DNA of 64,000 nt from positions 1-64,000 of the forward strand of contig NZ_JAUOSB010000009.1 in the NCBI RefSeq assembly GCF_030548295.1. The letters are read 5' to 3'. This DNA is from Wenyingzhuangia sp. 2_MG-2023 (GTDB lineage: Bacteria > Bacteroidota > Bacteroidia > Flavobacteriales > Flavobacteriaceae). The notes under the pieces were generated by a model. That model was not told the DNA's origin and did no database searches. It saw only the letters and a program-made list of their open reading frames with translations. This document shows positions 42,842 through 52,210 of the stretch, piece after piece. Each line of letters opens with the position of its first letter. Positions within the stretch are counted from its first letter, which is position 1. Made by a program: the position numbers and the translations under genes.

Positions 42842-43944
42842 AAAATTTTTGCTGCCTTTGCATCCGATACATAATCTGTCAAATCTGTAAAAGACAAAAT
42901 CTGATCTTTTTCGTAATACTCTTTGTACCAATTGATGGTTTTATCAATGGTTTTATCTATTCCCCAAACAGCTTTCCATTTCAATACTTTGTTTGCTTTG
43001 GAACAATCCAACATTAACAAATTTGCTTCATGATGTTCATCCGTATTTTTACCAAACTCCACTTGAATGTTGTTCCAATATTCATGAGACAACTTTACAA
43101 TATCTCCAACTTGTAAATTGCTGTGATTGTCTGGACCAAAATTCCATCCTTCTGCAACAGAAACGTCTTCTTTTAACAACCTCCATCCCAACGTTAAATA
43201 ACCACTTAAAGGCTCTAAAACATGTTGCCAAGGTCTGGTTGCTTTTGGATTTCTAATCAACACAGCATCACCAATTGACGTTGCTTTCACAATATCTGGA
43301 ATCAATCTATCTACAGCCCAATCACCACCACCTATTACATTTCCTGCACGACCACTTCCTAACAAAACTTGATGTTTCTTACCAAAATCATTGTTATTAA
43401 AATAAGAATTTCTATACGATGATGTTAACAATTCTGAACAACCTTTAGAAGCACTGTACGGATCGTATCCCCCCATCGGTTCATTTTCTCTATATCCCCA
43501 ATTCCATTCTTTATTTTCATAACACTTGTCACTAGTAACATTTACAACTGCCTTTACAGAAGGTGTTTTTCTACATGCTTCGTACACATTTAAAGTTCCC
43601 ATTACATTGGTAGAAAAAGTCTCAACCGGATCTTCATAAGAAGGTCTTACCAAAGCTTGTGCTGCCAAATGAAAAACAATGTCTGGTTGTACTTCATCAA
43701 AATAATTTTGTAAAACATCTGCATCTCTAATATCTCCAATCTTATCAACAATATTTAAACTCAACAAATCTAAATGATTCTTTTCATCTTTGTTTTTTAA
43801 AGAATATCCATAAACATTAGCTCCCATTTGCTCTAACCAAAGAGCCAACCAAGATCCTTTAAAACCTGTGTGACCTGTTAAAAGAACATTTTTTCCTTTG
43901 TATACACCTTCAAAAAGAGATTCAAAATTTACCATATTTTCCAT
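42829..43944 (-). CDS. rfbG: CDP-glucose 4,6-dehydratase
   Basis: This 371-residue SDR enzyme converts CDP-glucose to CDP-4-keto-6-deoxyglucose. The NAD loop is TGHTGFKG (23-30), the RfbG-specific block SDKCYENKEW (about 138-147), and the YxxxK catalytic pair Tyr163 and Lys167 in DPYSASKG. GSGRAGNVIGGGDWAVDRLIPD is the family's second signature. Three in-frame ATG codons (43965, 43944, 43935) lie in the 3' end of rfbF; I chose 43944, but 43935 is equally possible because its ATGGTAA overlaps the rfbF stop. Confidence 0.92.
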   Translation of the reverse strand: MENMVNFESLFEGVYKGKNVLLTGHTGFKGSWLALWLEQMGANVYGYSLKNKDEKNHLDLLSLNIVDKIGDIRDADVLQNYFDEVQPDIVFHLAAQALVRPSYEDPVETFSTNVMGTLNVYEACRKTPSVKAVVNVTSDKCYENKEWNWGYRENEPMGGYDPYSASKGCSELLTSSYRNSYFNNNDFGKKHQVLLGSGRAGNVIGGGDWAVDRLIPDIVKATSIGDAVLIRNPKATRPWQHVLEPLSGYLTLGWRLLKEDVSVAEGWNFGPDNHSNLQVGDIVKLSHEYWNNIQVEFGKNTDEHHEANLLMLDCSKANKVLKWKAVWGIDKTIDKTINWYKEYYEKDQILSFTDLTDYVSDAKAAKILWAL

Positions 43945-44705
43945 AACGCTTCGTTTTTCTTCCACATTTCATTCAACTCTAAATTGTCTTTCAAAGTATC
44001 CATAGGTTTCCAAAAACCATAGTGTTTATAAGCAAACAGTTCTCCGTCTTTGGCTAAATTTTCCAAAGGTTCGTTTTCCCATATAGTTTCAAATCCGTTG
44101 GTGATGTAATCAAACACTTTAGGTTCACAAACAAAAAAACCAATATTGATCCATCGTCCGTCTCCTTTAGGTTTTTCTATAAATTCAGTAATGTTTCCAC
44201 TTTCATCATCCATAGAAACCCCTCCAAAACGTCCACTTGGTTGATACGTAGACATGGTTGCAGATTTACCGTGGCTTTTATGAAAATCCACCAATTTTTG
44301 AATGTCAATATTCCCAACACCATCTCCATAAGAAAGCATAAAAGTTTCATCTCCAACAACTTCTTTTGCCTGTAAAACTCTACCGCCTGTCATGCTATGT
44401 AACCCTGTGTTTAGCAACGTTATTTTCCAAGGTTCAGATGAATTGTTCAATATTTTCATTTCATTATTCGTCAAATCAATAGTCACATCACTATTGTGAA
44501 GAAAATAATTCGCAAAATATTCTTTAATCACATGTCCTTTATATCCTAAAAGCACTACAAATTCATGAAATCCATATGTGGAATACAACTTCATAATGTG
44601 CCACAGTACGGGTTCACCACCAATTGGAATCATTGGTTTAGGTATTTTGTTTGTGGCTTCACTAAAACGAGATCCAAATCCACCTGCGAGTAATAGTACT
44701 TTCAT
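43929..44705 (-). CDS. rfbF: Glucose-1-phosphate cytidylyltransferase
   Basis: This 258-residue enzyme makes CDP-glucose from CTP and glucose 1-phosphate. The nucleotidyltransferase motif LLAGGFGSRFSEATNKIPKPM is at 5-25. Conserved later blocks are YGDGVGNIDI (130-139), FIEKPKGDGRWINIGFFV and GFWKPMDTLKDN. Length matches RfbF (257). With RfbG it commits flux to CDP-6-deoxysugars. It starts 5 bases after the synthase gene stop and overlaps rfbG. Glucose 1-phosphate could come from the mutase at 23.8 kb (inference). Confidence 0.95.
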   Translation of the reverse strand: MKVLLLAGGFGSRFSEATNKIPKPMIPIGGEPVLWHIMKLYSTYGFHEFVVLLGYKGHVIKEYFANYFLHNSDVTIDLTNNEMKILNNSSEPWKITLLNTGLHSMTGGRVLQAKEVVGDETFMLSYGDGVGNIDIQKLVDFHKSHGKSATMSTYQPSGRFGGVSMDDESGNITEFIEKPKGDGRWINIGFFVCEPKVFDYITNGFETIWENEPLENLAKDGELFAYKHYGFWKPMDTLKDNLELNEMWKKNEALWKIW

Positions 44706-44710
44706 ATATT

Positions 44711-46327
44711 TTAGTTTTTCTTTTTAATATTTATTTTTTTATCCGAAGATATATTTATTCTGTTCCAAGCATTCTCTGCTTTGATGTACATAGACTGATA
44801 AGCCGCCCCTATTCCACCAATAGATTGTACGAGTGCAATCATTGAAAAACCAATCATAGCCCACGTTCTTTCTGCTGTAAATATCAGTTCGCTTTCTGAA
44901 ATATAATACCTTCTTTCCACATAAACTCCAATTAGCATCAATAAAAACAAGACACAATACATCAATAATGGCTTTACAAAGGGATTCATAAAACCTTTAA
45001 CAGCAATTTTAGCTGTAGGAATGTAAGGTATTTTTTTATTGATCAATGTTAGATAAAATGCATAGGCAAATACAGGCCAGCATGAATATTTTAACACCAT
45101 ACCTCTCCAATGAAATCCTTTTTCTGTTTTTCTATCACATAAAAATCGTTGGGCATACGCATAAATCAACACTGCAATTAACAAGACAATGGATCCATGT
45201 ATAAAAAACTCTGTAAAATCCATAATAGCTGGAGTAATCTTTGTTACAAAAAACAGCAAAGGAATGAATATAAAAAAAGCAGTAATGGCCCCAAACAAAT
45301 AGTAAGTTCCAATAGACAAATAAGTTATTTTTTGCCAAAAGGTCAAATCCTTTAAGACATTTGGCATTTCATCAAACAACAATTCAAAAACACCTCGTGC
45401 CCACTTTAATTGTTGTTTGCAAAAAGAAGCAAAATCTTCTGGAACCAAACCGCGACTTACAATAACAGGATTGTAGACAGATTTCCATCCTTTTGCATGA
45501 ATTCTTATTGATGTTTGTAAATCTTCTGCCAAACCTTGAGCATGGCCTCCAATACTTTCCAAAGCCTCTCTTCTAAATGTGCAATTGGCACCAATGGCTA
45601 CTGCACCACCATATCCATACAACCCCATTTGTGTAGGTCCGTAAAAAGTATATGTTTGTTCTGCAGCTCCTTTTGCGGTAAAAGAACGATACATATTGTA
45701 ATAACCTTGACTCACTTGTACAAAACCAATACTTTTATCTTTAAAAAAGCCTAAGGTTTGATCTAAAAAATTTGGAAAAACAATGTGATCAGGATCTAAT
45801 ATTAAAATAAACTCTTCTTTTGTTCTCTTTAATGTTTCGTTAATTTTTCCTGCTTTGGCTCCTGGCAAATTGGCCAAATCTAACCAAACAACTCCATACT
45901 CTTCTGCCAACTTTCTAAATGCAATATCTTCAGTACTATCTAACAAATAAGTGGTATGTGGATAGTTTAAATTCTGTAAGGCTTTGAACGTGTTTTCAAA
46001 CATTGATAAAGGTTCTCCAGGAGCAGAAGTTGTGTATACAGCTACACTCATATTTTCTTCTGGAACAGGAACTTCATCTGGTTTTTTAATTCGTAGATAA
46101 TTTACCCAAATCAACACCACTCTTACGATTCCGTACCAAAAGAAAAGACTCAAAACAATAAACAAAAATAGATTTGAAATATGCTCTCCTTTAAACCACC
46201 ACTCTGCTAGATTAAGAATACTTAATACACCTGCAAATGTCAGTCCTAAAAAAACAACTTTATCTAAGCCAGTTACTTTTTTTGCTTCCTTAAACTCCCA
46301 TAAATCGTTTCGCAATCTTGAATCCAT
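44711..46327 (-). CDS. Cellulose-synthase-like GT2 polysaccharide synthase
   Basis: This 538-residue inner membrane synthase has two N-terminal TMs (about 22-42, 52-77) and a cytosolic GT2 domain. It then has about five to six C-terminal TMs. The D,D,D,QxxRW-type motifs are D130 (LLDSTED), D178-x-D180 (LDPDH), E268-D269 (LAEDLQTS) and Q305QLKW309 (Lys replaces Arg). This pattern belongs to processive synthases such as BcsA and PgaC, which couple polymerisation and export. No C-terminal PilZ domain is visible. It overlaps the barrel gene by 1 base. The donor may be the CDP-sugar made by the next genes, which is unusual. Confidence 0.88.
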   Translation of the reverse strand: MDSRLRNDLWEFKEAKKVTGLDKVVFLGLTFAGVLSILNLAEWWFKGEHISNLFLFIVLSLFFWYGIVRVVLIWVNYLRIKKPDEVPVPEENMSVAVYTTSAPGEPLSMFENTFKALQNLNYPHTTYLLDSTEDIAFRKLAEEYGVVWLDLANLPGAKAGKINETLKRTKEEFILILDPDHIVFPNFLDQTLGFFKDKSIGFVQVSQGYYNMYRSFTAKGAAEQTYTFYGPTQMGLYGYGGAVAIGANCTFRREALESIGGHAQGLAEDLQTSIRIHAKGWKSVYNPVIVSRGLVPEDFASFCKQQLKWARGVFELLFDEMPNVLKDLTFWQKITYLSIGTYYLFGAITAFFIFIPLLFFVTKITPAIMDFTEFFIHGSIVLLIAVLIYAYAQRFLCDRKTEKGFHWRGMVLKYSCWPVFAYAFYLTLINKKIPYIPTAKIAVKGFMNPFVKPLLMYCVLFLLMLIGVYVERRYYISESELIFTAERTWAMIGFSMIALVQSIGGIGAAYQSMYIKAENAWNRINISSDKKINIKKKN

Positions 46328-47832
46328 TAAAATCTATAATTCACTCCAAAGTTTATATTATCTCTACTATAAAAAAACGTTTCTTGATATGTATAAGTTC
46401 CTTTAACAGAAAGTTTTTCGTTGATATCGTATTTAATAAAGACTGATGATTCTGAAGGATAAAAAATTGTTTTTTCATCTGGAAAATCTAATACTATAGA
46501 AGTTCCATCAGAATAAAGATAAGGACTTAATGCTTTCGCTTTTACGGCATAATTGGTTGCCCCTCCTATTTCCAAAAAGCGAAACATCTGATAATTAAAC
46601 TTTAATAAAAAAGAATTTGATTCTAATTCTTTAGGTGTAAAATAAGGATCGTAAATACCTACTATTGCATCACTAGTACTATTTTCTTCATCTTCTACAA
46701 AAAAGACATTTTCAGAATCAGAATAACCAAAACTATACCCAAATTGAATGGCTACGTTAGATATTTTTATGGGTTGTGTTATGATCCAAAAAACTAAATT
46801 TTTAATGGTATTATTATCAAACAATTGTTGATTGTAAGTAAGGTTTGTTAGCAATAATTTATTGCTGTAATCTAAAGCTCCAGAAACAGTAGTTTCTGTA
46901 ATATTTGTAGTTGTGCTAGCTATTGTTCCTAGTACAGGATGTATGTTGTACCCAAGAGTCACTTTGGTATTGAACGGAAGTTTTTTAGCTACAGTCACTC
47001 CTCCTATAAAACCACTCCCCTCTGTATTACCATATGTTCCCAATGCTGCTATTACAGACAAATCGATACTCGAAAAATAAAACTGGTTGCTTACTTTTGC
47101 TATCAAAGCTGTAGCACTGGGAGTAAAGCTATAATTTTCTATTTCTAATTTAGGATTAAGATACATAGACTTATAAATTCCAGCTTCTGCCTTTTGAGCC
47201 GAATATTCTAAAGGCTGTGTATCTGTTTGCATTTCATAACTCGCTTTTATATAAAAAGCAGTTTCCCTAGATATTTTTGCAGACAATTCATCCAATTTGT
47301 CAGAATTAGGAAATTCACTTCTAAAGTCTTTAATCAATCGCTTGCTATTGCTAATATCTCCTTGCCAATAATTGATATTTGCCAACATCACCAAACCTTC
47401 TGCTTTTGATGCTGGATCTAAATTTTTCAATCCGTAAATTAAATCTTCAGCTTTGTTTATTTTTCCTCTTTCGTAAAGTTTTCTAGCATAGTCCAATTTG
47501 ATATTGTTGTCTTTAGATGATAACAATATAGCTCTTTCATAAGATTCTGATGAAGCTGTGTAATTTTTATTTAAATGTAACACATAAGCATATAGCCAAT
47601 TAATTTGAGCATCTTTTTCATGTCCTACTATATATTCTGACATTCTTTTTTTGGCTTTCACATATTCCTTTTTTTCAATTAAGGAATGAATTCCCAAAAG
47701 CACTCTTTGATCTTTTGTATCTAAAGATTGCTGTATGCTCTGAAGCACCATTACTTTGTCTTTCTCTTGAGAAGAAACAAATAGAGATATCATCATCATT
47801 AATATTCCCAATATAACCTGTCTAGATTTCAT
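46327..47832 (-). CDS. TPR-containing YaiO-like outer membrane beta-barrel
   Basis: This 501-residue protein has a signal peptide (cleaved near residue 21), a tetratricopeptide region (about 45-190) and a C-terminal beta-barrel of about 300 residues. The TPR part contains YVKAKKRMSEYIVGHEKDAQINWLYAYVLHL. The barrel strands alternate and end in NFGVNYRF, an outer membrane insertion signal with terminal Phe. The TPR-plus-barrel layout is that of BcsC, PgaA and AlgE/AlgK exporters, and the barrel resembles YaiO. It heads the operon and most likely forms the outer membrane pore for the polymer. Confidence 0.85.
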   Translation of the reverse strand: MKSRQVILGILMMMISLFVSSQEKDKVMVLQSIQQSLDTKDQRVLLGIHSLIEKKEYVKAKKRMSEYIVGHEKDAQINWLYAYVLHLNKNYTASSESYERAILLSSKDNNIKLDYARKLYERGKINKAEDLIYGLKNLDPASKAEGLVMLANINYWQGDISNSKRLIKDFRSEFPNSDKLDELSAKISRETAFYIKASYEMQTDTQPLEYSAQKAEAGIYKSMYLNPKLEIENYSFTPSATALIAKVSNQFYFSSIDLSVIAALGTYGNTEGSGFIGGVTVAKKLPFNTKVTLGYNIHPVLGTIASTTTNITETTVSGALDYSNKLLLTNLTYNQQLFDNNTIKNLVFWIITQPIKISNVAIQFGYSFGYSDSENVFFVEDEENSTSDAIVGIYDPYFTPKELESNSFLLKFNYQMFRFLEIGGATNYAVKAKALSPYLYSDGTSIVLDFPDEKTIFYPSESSVFIKYDINEKLSVKGTYTYQETFFYSRDNINFGVNYRF

Positions 47833-47934
47833 TTCTCTTAATTTACTTTTCTCTTAAAAAACATTTACAACCAGTAACAACATCAGTCTCATTAGAAGCT
47901 TTCAAAACACAATTAACATATGTCATTCACCCAA

Positions 47935-47942
47935 CAAATATA
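47935..47942 (-). promoter_or_regulatory. Possible -7 element of the polysaccharide operon
   Basis: TATATTTG on the minus strand lies about 100 bases before the first gene. The nearest TTG is 25 bases upstream, a little outside the usual spacing, so the call is tentative. The rest of 47833-48103 shows nothing recognisable. Confidence 0.3.
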
Positions 47943-48103
47943 TAAATCTTTTTATCAGAAGTTAGTACAAATACCAAGAGTTGTGTTAAACTTCCATTAA
48001 ATAAAACCAAAGCTATCAAAGAGCAGAATATCAGATGATTTACAACATTTTAAAAGACTAAAAATCTCAATTCTCAATAAAAAAAACGAAACTGTACTAC
48101 AAA

Positions 48104-49144
48104 TTATTTGGTATAAACTCTATTTTCTTGTTCCGCTACTCTTATAAAAGTTGTTCTTTTGGTCAATTCTTTCAACCGTTGAGCACCTACATACGTACAG
48201 GTACTTCTAATTCCTCCTAAAATATCTTGAACCGTTTTTAACACTCCTCCTTTGTAAGGAACTTGAACGGCTTTTCCTTCACTTGCCCTGTACTCTGCAA
48301 CACCGCCTACATGTTTCTCCATTGCTCTTTCAGAACTCATCCCATAGAACTCCTTATATTTTTCTCCGTTTTTTTCAACAAGTTGCCCTCCACTTTCATC
48401 ATGACCTGCCAGCATTCCACCAAGCATTACAAAATCTGCACCTGCCCCAAAGGCTTTGGCTACATCTCCTGGAACAGCACAACCTCCGTCACTAATTATC
48501 TGCCCTCCTAAACCATGAGCAGCATCTGCGCATTCTATAATTGCAGACAATTGCGGATAACCTACTCCTGTTTTCACCCTTGTGGTACATACAGAACCTG
48601 GACCTATTCCTACCTTGATGATATCAGCTCCAGAAAGCAACAACTCCTCTACCATTTCCCCAGTAACTACATTACCTGCTATAATTACTTTGTCTGGATA
48701 TTTATTTCTAGTTTCTTGTACAAAATTTACAAAATATTCAGAATATCCATTTGCAACATCAATGCAAATAAATTTTAAATCAGCATTCAGTTTCAAAACA
48801 TGTTCTAATTTCTCAGCATCTAACTTTCCTGTGCCAGTACTAACAGCAATGTATTCAATAATATCTTTGGGAGAACTTTCTAAAAAATCTTTCCATTCTT
48901 CTATAGAATAATGTTTGTGTATTGCTGTAAATATTTTTTGCTGAGACAAAGCCAATGCCATTTCAAAAGTACCAACAGTATCCATATTTGCTGCCATAAC
49001 CGGAACTCCTTTCCATGTTGCTGTGCTGTGTAAAAACTTAAACTCACGTTCCAAATCTACTTGAGCCCTACTTTTTAATGTAGATCTTTTAGGTCTAATC
49101 ATTACATCTTTAAAACCTAACTTAATATCATATTCTATACGCAT
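48104..49144 (-). CDS. guaC: GMP reductase
   Basis: This 346-residue enzyme deaminates and reduces GMP to IMP with NADPH in purine salvage. The catalytic Cys186 is in [11 protein letters not shown], and [18 protein letters not shown] is the phosphate-binding block. The opening [22 protein letters not shown] is GuaC-specific and the CBS domains of IMP dehydrogenase are absent. It is a single gene. The start at 49144 fits the family. No clear promoter motif is seen in the 131-base gap to the divergent gene. Confidence 0.94.
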   Translation of the reverse strand: MRIEYDIKLGFKDVMIRPKRSTLKSRAQVDLEREFKFLHSTATWKGVPVMAANMDTVGTFEMALALSQQKIFTAIHKHYSIEEWKDFLESSPKDIIEYIAVSTGTGKLDAEKLEHVLKLNADLKFICIDVANGYSEYFVNFVQETRNKYPDKVIIAGNVVTGEMVEELLLSGADIIKVGIGPGSVCTTRVKTGVGYPQLSAIIECADAAHGLGGQIISDGGCAVPGDVAKAFGAGADFVMLGGMLAGHDESGGQLVEKNGEKYKEFYGMSSERAMEKHVGGVAEYRASEGKAVQVPYKGGVLKTVQDILGGIRSTCTYVGAQRLKELTKRTTFIRVAEQENRVYTK

Positions 49145-49275
49145 ATACTACACATTTATGGTTACTCTTAAAAATACATCTTCTGACAAAAGAACCTGTC
49201 TAGAAAGCTTAAATTCTATCCACAACTTATCAACAACATTTTAAAATTTCATATCTTAAATTTTTATTTTCCCCT

Positions 49276-49857
49276 ATGAAAGATTTACTAGAAAAAATCC
49301 ACAAATGCACATTATGTTCACCTTACCTCAGCAACGGTGTTCGTCCTGTTTTAACAGCTAGTTTAGACAGTAAAATTGTCATCATTGGCCAAGCACCTGG
49401 AAGCATTGTTCACAATACGGGAATTCCTTGGGATGATAAAAGTGGAGAACGATTAAGAAACTGGCTAGATATTGACAAAAAAACCTTTTACGATTCCGAA
49501 ATTTTCGCCATCATTCCTATGGGATTTTGTTACCCTGGAAAAGGAAAAACAGGAGATTTACCTCCTAGAAAAGAATGTGCTCCTACATGGCATTCTTTAC
49601 TTTTTGAACAGCTAAAAAATGTTGAACTCATTCTTTTAATCGGTCATTATGCTCAAAATTATTACTTGACCAACGCTAAAAAAACATTAACCGAAACTGT
49701 AAAAAATTACCAAGAATATACACCCAAGTACATCGTACTACCACATCCTTCTCCTAGAAATAATATTTGGTTAAAAAAGAACGATTGGTTTGAAAAAGAC
49801 AATCTTTTTTATTTAAGAAACCGCATTCAACAAATTATAAAAACTACTCAAAAATGA
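49276..49857 (+). CDS. Uracil-DNA glycosylase-family protein
   Basis: This 193-residue protein has the UDG superfamily motif A GQAPGSIVHNTGIPWDD (about 38-54) and a motif B-like HPSPRN near 157-162. A CTLC pair (Cys12, Cys15) opens the chain, resembling the Fe-S proteins of UDG families 4 and 5, but the other two Cys of a full cluster site are not evident. It is probably of the MUG/UDG-like group that removes uracil or other bases, though substrate is unproven. It overlaps the DoxX gene by 4 bases (ATGA-type). Confidence 0.82.
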   Translation: MKDLLEKIHKCTLCSPYLSNGVRPVLTASLDSKIVIIGQAPGSIVHNTGIPWDDKSGERLRNWLDIDKKTFYDSEIFAIIPMGFCYPGKGKTGDLPPRKECAPTWHSLLFEQLKNVELILLIGHYAQNYYLTNAKKTLTETVKNYQEYTPKYIVLPHPSPRNNIWLKKNDWFEKDNLFYLRNRIQQIIKTTQK

Positions 49858-50249
49858 AAAAACATCAACAAACTGCCTACGCAATATTACGCATAACTAT
49901 GGGTGTTAATTTTTTAGCACACGGATTGGTTAGACTACCAAAATTGAATAGTTTTAGAGACTGGATGCTCAATGCTTTTTCTAAAAGTATTCTTCCCGAT
50001 TGGTCTGTATATGCGTGGGCAAGTGTACTCCCTTTTCTAGAATTCGCTATTGGTTTTTTGTTAATTATAGGATGGCAAACCTTTAGAGCAACCCTAGCTG
50101 GTGCTTTGATTATTATAATTCTAATTTTTGGTTCTTGTATGGTAGAAAACTGGGATTGGGCTGCTACACAAATGGTTTATGCACTCTTTTTCTATTTTCT
50201 AATTAGCCATATAGAAAACAATAGTTTTGCTATAGACACTAAAAAATAA
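49854..50249 (+). CDS. DoxX-family membrane protein
   Basis: This 131-residue protein has four hydrophobic helices (about 7-25, 48-70, 80-100, 107-125). The opening ILRITMGVNFLAHGLVRLP matches the DoxX family, whose N-terminal TM reads 'LLR...G..F...G..KL'. These small inner membrane proteins are linked to thiol redox and thiosulfate:quinone oxidoreductase subunits, but most lack known function. It is translationally coupled to the UDG-like gene by a 4-base overlap and followed by a terminator. Confidence 0.82.
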   Translation: MKKHQQTAYAILRITMGVNFLAHGLVRLPKLNSFRDWMLNAFSKSILPDWSVYAWASVLPFLEFAIGFLLIIGWQTFRATLAGALIIIILIFGSCMVENWDWAATQMVYALFFYFLISHIENNSFAIDTKK

Positions 50250-50251
50250 GC

Positions 50252-50282
50252 AAAAAAAATCCCGAGTAAAAACTCGGGATTT
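50252..50282. terminator. Bidirectional terminator between DoxX and accA
   Basis: The 11-bp stem aaatcccgagt / actcgggattt with loop aaaa has a long U-run on the minus strand (for accA, whose stop is about 20 bases away) and short T's on the plus strand. Confidence 0.88.
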
Positions 50283-50301
50283 ATATATATAACTAATTAT
50301 T

Positions 50302-51258
50302 TTAATTCTCTTCGTAAACTCCCATGTTTGCATATTTCTCAATACGCTCATTTACCATAATACTTTCTTCTTTACTCAATAACTCTTTTAATGAATTTAA
50401 AATAGTTTCTCTTACAGTATTAAAAGTCGTTTCTCTGTCAGAATGCGCTCCCCCTAAAGGTTCTGGAATTACTCCATCAACCAATTTTAAAGCACTCATA
50501 TCTTTAGAAGTCAATTTTAAAGCTGCTGCTGCTTTCTCTTTGTATTCCCAAGATCTCCATAAAATAGACGAACAGTTTTCAGGAGAAATTACAGAGTACC
50601 AAGAATTTTCCATCATTAACACTCTATCTCCAACTCCAATCCCTAAGGCTCCTCCAGAAGCTCCTTCTCCAATAATAACTGTGATAATAGGTGTTTTTAA
50701 CACACACATTTCAAAAATATTACGAGCAATAGCTTCTCCTTGACCACGTTCTTCAGCTTCCAAACCAGGATATGCTCCAGGAGTATCTACAAACGTTACA
50801 ACAGGAATCCCAAACTTCTCAGCCATACGCATCAAACGTAGTGCTTTACGATATCCTTCTGGATTGGCCATTCCAAAGTTTCTGTATTGACGCATTTTAG
50901 TATTGATACCTTTTTGCTGTCCTATAAACATAAAACTCTGATCTCCAATTTTACCTAAACCACCAACAATCGCTTTGTCATCTTTTACAGTTCTGTCACC
51001 ATGCAACTCCATAAAAGTATCACCCGCCAATGCTTTGATATAATCTAATGTATAAGGTCTATTAGGATGTCTTGACAACTGAACTCTTTGCCAAGGCGTT
51101 AAATTTCCGTAAATATCTTTTTTAAGATTGATGATTTTATCTTCAATCTCTTTGCATGTATTTGTTACATCTACTTCACTTTCCTCACCAATTGTAGCGC
51201 ATTTTTGTAATTGTTCTTCTAACTCCTTTATCGGCAATTCAAAATCCAAGTATTCCAT
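50302..51258 (-). CDS. accA: Acetyl-CoA carboxylase carboxyltransferase subunit alpha
   Basis: This 318-residue cytosolic subunit, with AccD, transfers carboxyl from biotin to acetyl-CoA to make malonyl-CoA for fatty acid synthesis. The alpha-subunit signatures are [14 protein letters not shown] (about 60-73) and [19 protein letters not shown] (81-99). [28 protein letters not shown] (about 155-182) and [16 protein letters not shown] complete them. Length equals E. coli AccA (319). A -7 element TATATTTG at 51288-51281 (minus) lies 22 bases before the start. accD is not adjacent. Confidence 0.95.
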   Translation of the reverse strand: MEYLDFELPIKELEEQLQKCATIGEESEVDVTNTCKEIEDKIINLKKDIYGNLTPWQRVQLSRHPNRPYTLDYIKALAGDTFMELHGDRTVKDDKAIVGGLGKIGDQSFMFIGQQKGINTKMRQYRNFGMANPEGYRKALRLMRMAEKFGIPVVTFVDTPGAYPGLEAEERGQGEAIARNIFEMCVLKTPIITVIIGEGASGGALGIGVGDRVLMMENSWYSVISPENCSSILWRSWEYKEKAAAALKLTSKDMSALKLVDGVIPEPLGGAHSDRETTFNTVRETILNSLKELLSKEESIMVNERIEKYANMGVYEEN

Positions 51259-51375
51259 CGTTATAAATTTTGGCTGAAGGCAAATATACTAACTTCGATT
51301 AATTAAGTATTGGTTTTATTTAATTTTTAATTAACAATAACCCTTGACTAAATTTTACTTAGGCAGAAAATTCTG

Positions 51376-51383
51376 TAATTTTG
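51376..51383 (+). promoter_or_regulatory. -7 element TAATTTTG before the CpsB-type gene
   Basis: TAATTTTG ends 22 bases before the ATG at 51406. A -33 TTG at 51344 is 29 bases away, longer than usual spacing. Confidence 0.35.
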
Positions 51384-51405
51384 AATTTCAAACAAATTTT
51401 TCTTT

Positions 51406-52146
51406 ATGAGTTTTTTCGATAAAAAAATAAAACCTTCTGAGCTTTTTCCTCCTGGATTTGTAGACATTCACTCACACTTACTACCAGGAATAGATGATGG
51501 AGCCAAAAATATTGAAACCTCTATAGAAATCATTCAGAAAATGCAGGCCTTAGGAATTTCTAATTTTAGAACAACTCCACACGTTTTAGGAGGTGTTTGG
51601 GAAAATAGTTCTACCACTATCAAAGAAAAAGAAGCCTTATTAAAGGCTGAATTGAAAGCAAAAGGAATGGATTCTATTCAACTTTATGCTTCGGCAGAAT
51701 ACATGATGGATGATTATTTTTACAATTTATTAATGAAAAACGACATCATCCCTCTAAAGGACAACTACCTACTTGTAGAAATGTCGTTTCTAAACCCTCC
51801 TTTTAACTTGTCTGATATTATTTTTCAGATTCAGGTAAAAGGTTACAAGCCTGTTTTGGCTCATCCTGAACGATATATTTATTATCATGATGATTTTTCT
51901 AAATATGAAAAATTAATAGCTGCTGGTTGTTTGTTTCAACTGAATCTATATGCCTTGGCCAATCATTACGGAAAAGGAGTTACAAAAGTAGCAATGCAAC
52001 TCTTAAAAAAAGGAATGTATACTTATGTAGGAACTGATACTCATCACTTGAGACATTTGTATGCTATTGAAAAAATAGCTACTCAAAAAAACAAAAAACT
52101 ATTATCTCCTCTTTTTGAAAACACTATTAGAGATTTTTCTTTTTAA
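51406..52146 (+). CDS. CpsB/CapC-type (PHP-domain) tyrosine-protein phosphatase
   Basis: This 246-residue metal-dependent phosphatase of the PHP superfamily has metal ligands in DIHSHLLPGIDDG (His22, His24). Others lie in TTPHVLGG, SAEYMMDD, LAHPERY (about 159-165) and the closing GTDTHHLR near 206-213. These enzymes dephosphorylate bacterial tyrosine kinases (Wzc/CpsD) that control capsule chain length. No kinase or Wzx/Wzy cluster lies next to it, so it is an orphan here; a polysaccharide operon is 4 kb away. No signal peptide; cytosolic. Confidence 0.9.
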   Translation: MSFFDKKIKPSELFPPGFVDIHSHLLPGIDDGAKNIETSIEIIQKMQALGISNFRTTPHVLGGVWENSSTTIKEKEALLKAELKAKGMDSIQLYASAEYMMDDYFYNLLMKNDIIPLKDNYLLVEMSFLNPPFNLSDIIFQIQVKGYKPVLAHPERYIYYHDDFSKYEKLIAAGCLFQLNLYALANHYGKGVTKVAMQLLKKGMYTYVGTDTHHLRHLYAIEKIATQKNKKLLSPLFENTIRDFSF

Positions 52147-52152
52147 ACAAAA

Positions 52153-52188
52153 ATACCCCCAAAATAGAAATTTCTATTTTGGGGGTAT
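52153..52188. terminator. Perfect 36-base palindrome between convergent genes
   Basis: ATACCCCCAAAATAGAAA and its exact complement meet without a spacer, giving an 18-bp stem. It lies 6 bases after the CpsB-type stop and 22 bases before the RluB-type stop on the other strand. It probably terminates both, but it lacks a long T run on either side, so factor-independent termination is uncertain. Confidence 0.65.
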
Positions 52189-52210
52189 CTAAAATTATCC
52201 TTTCTTAATT

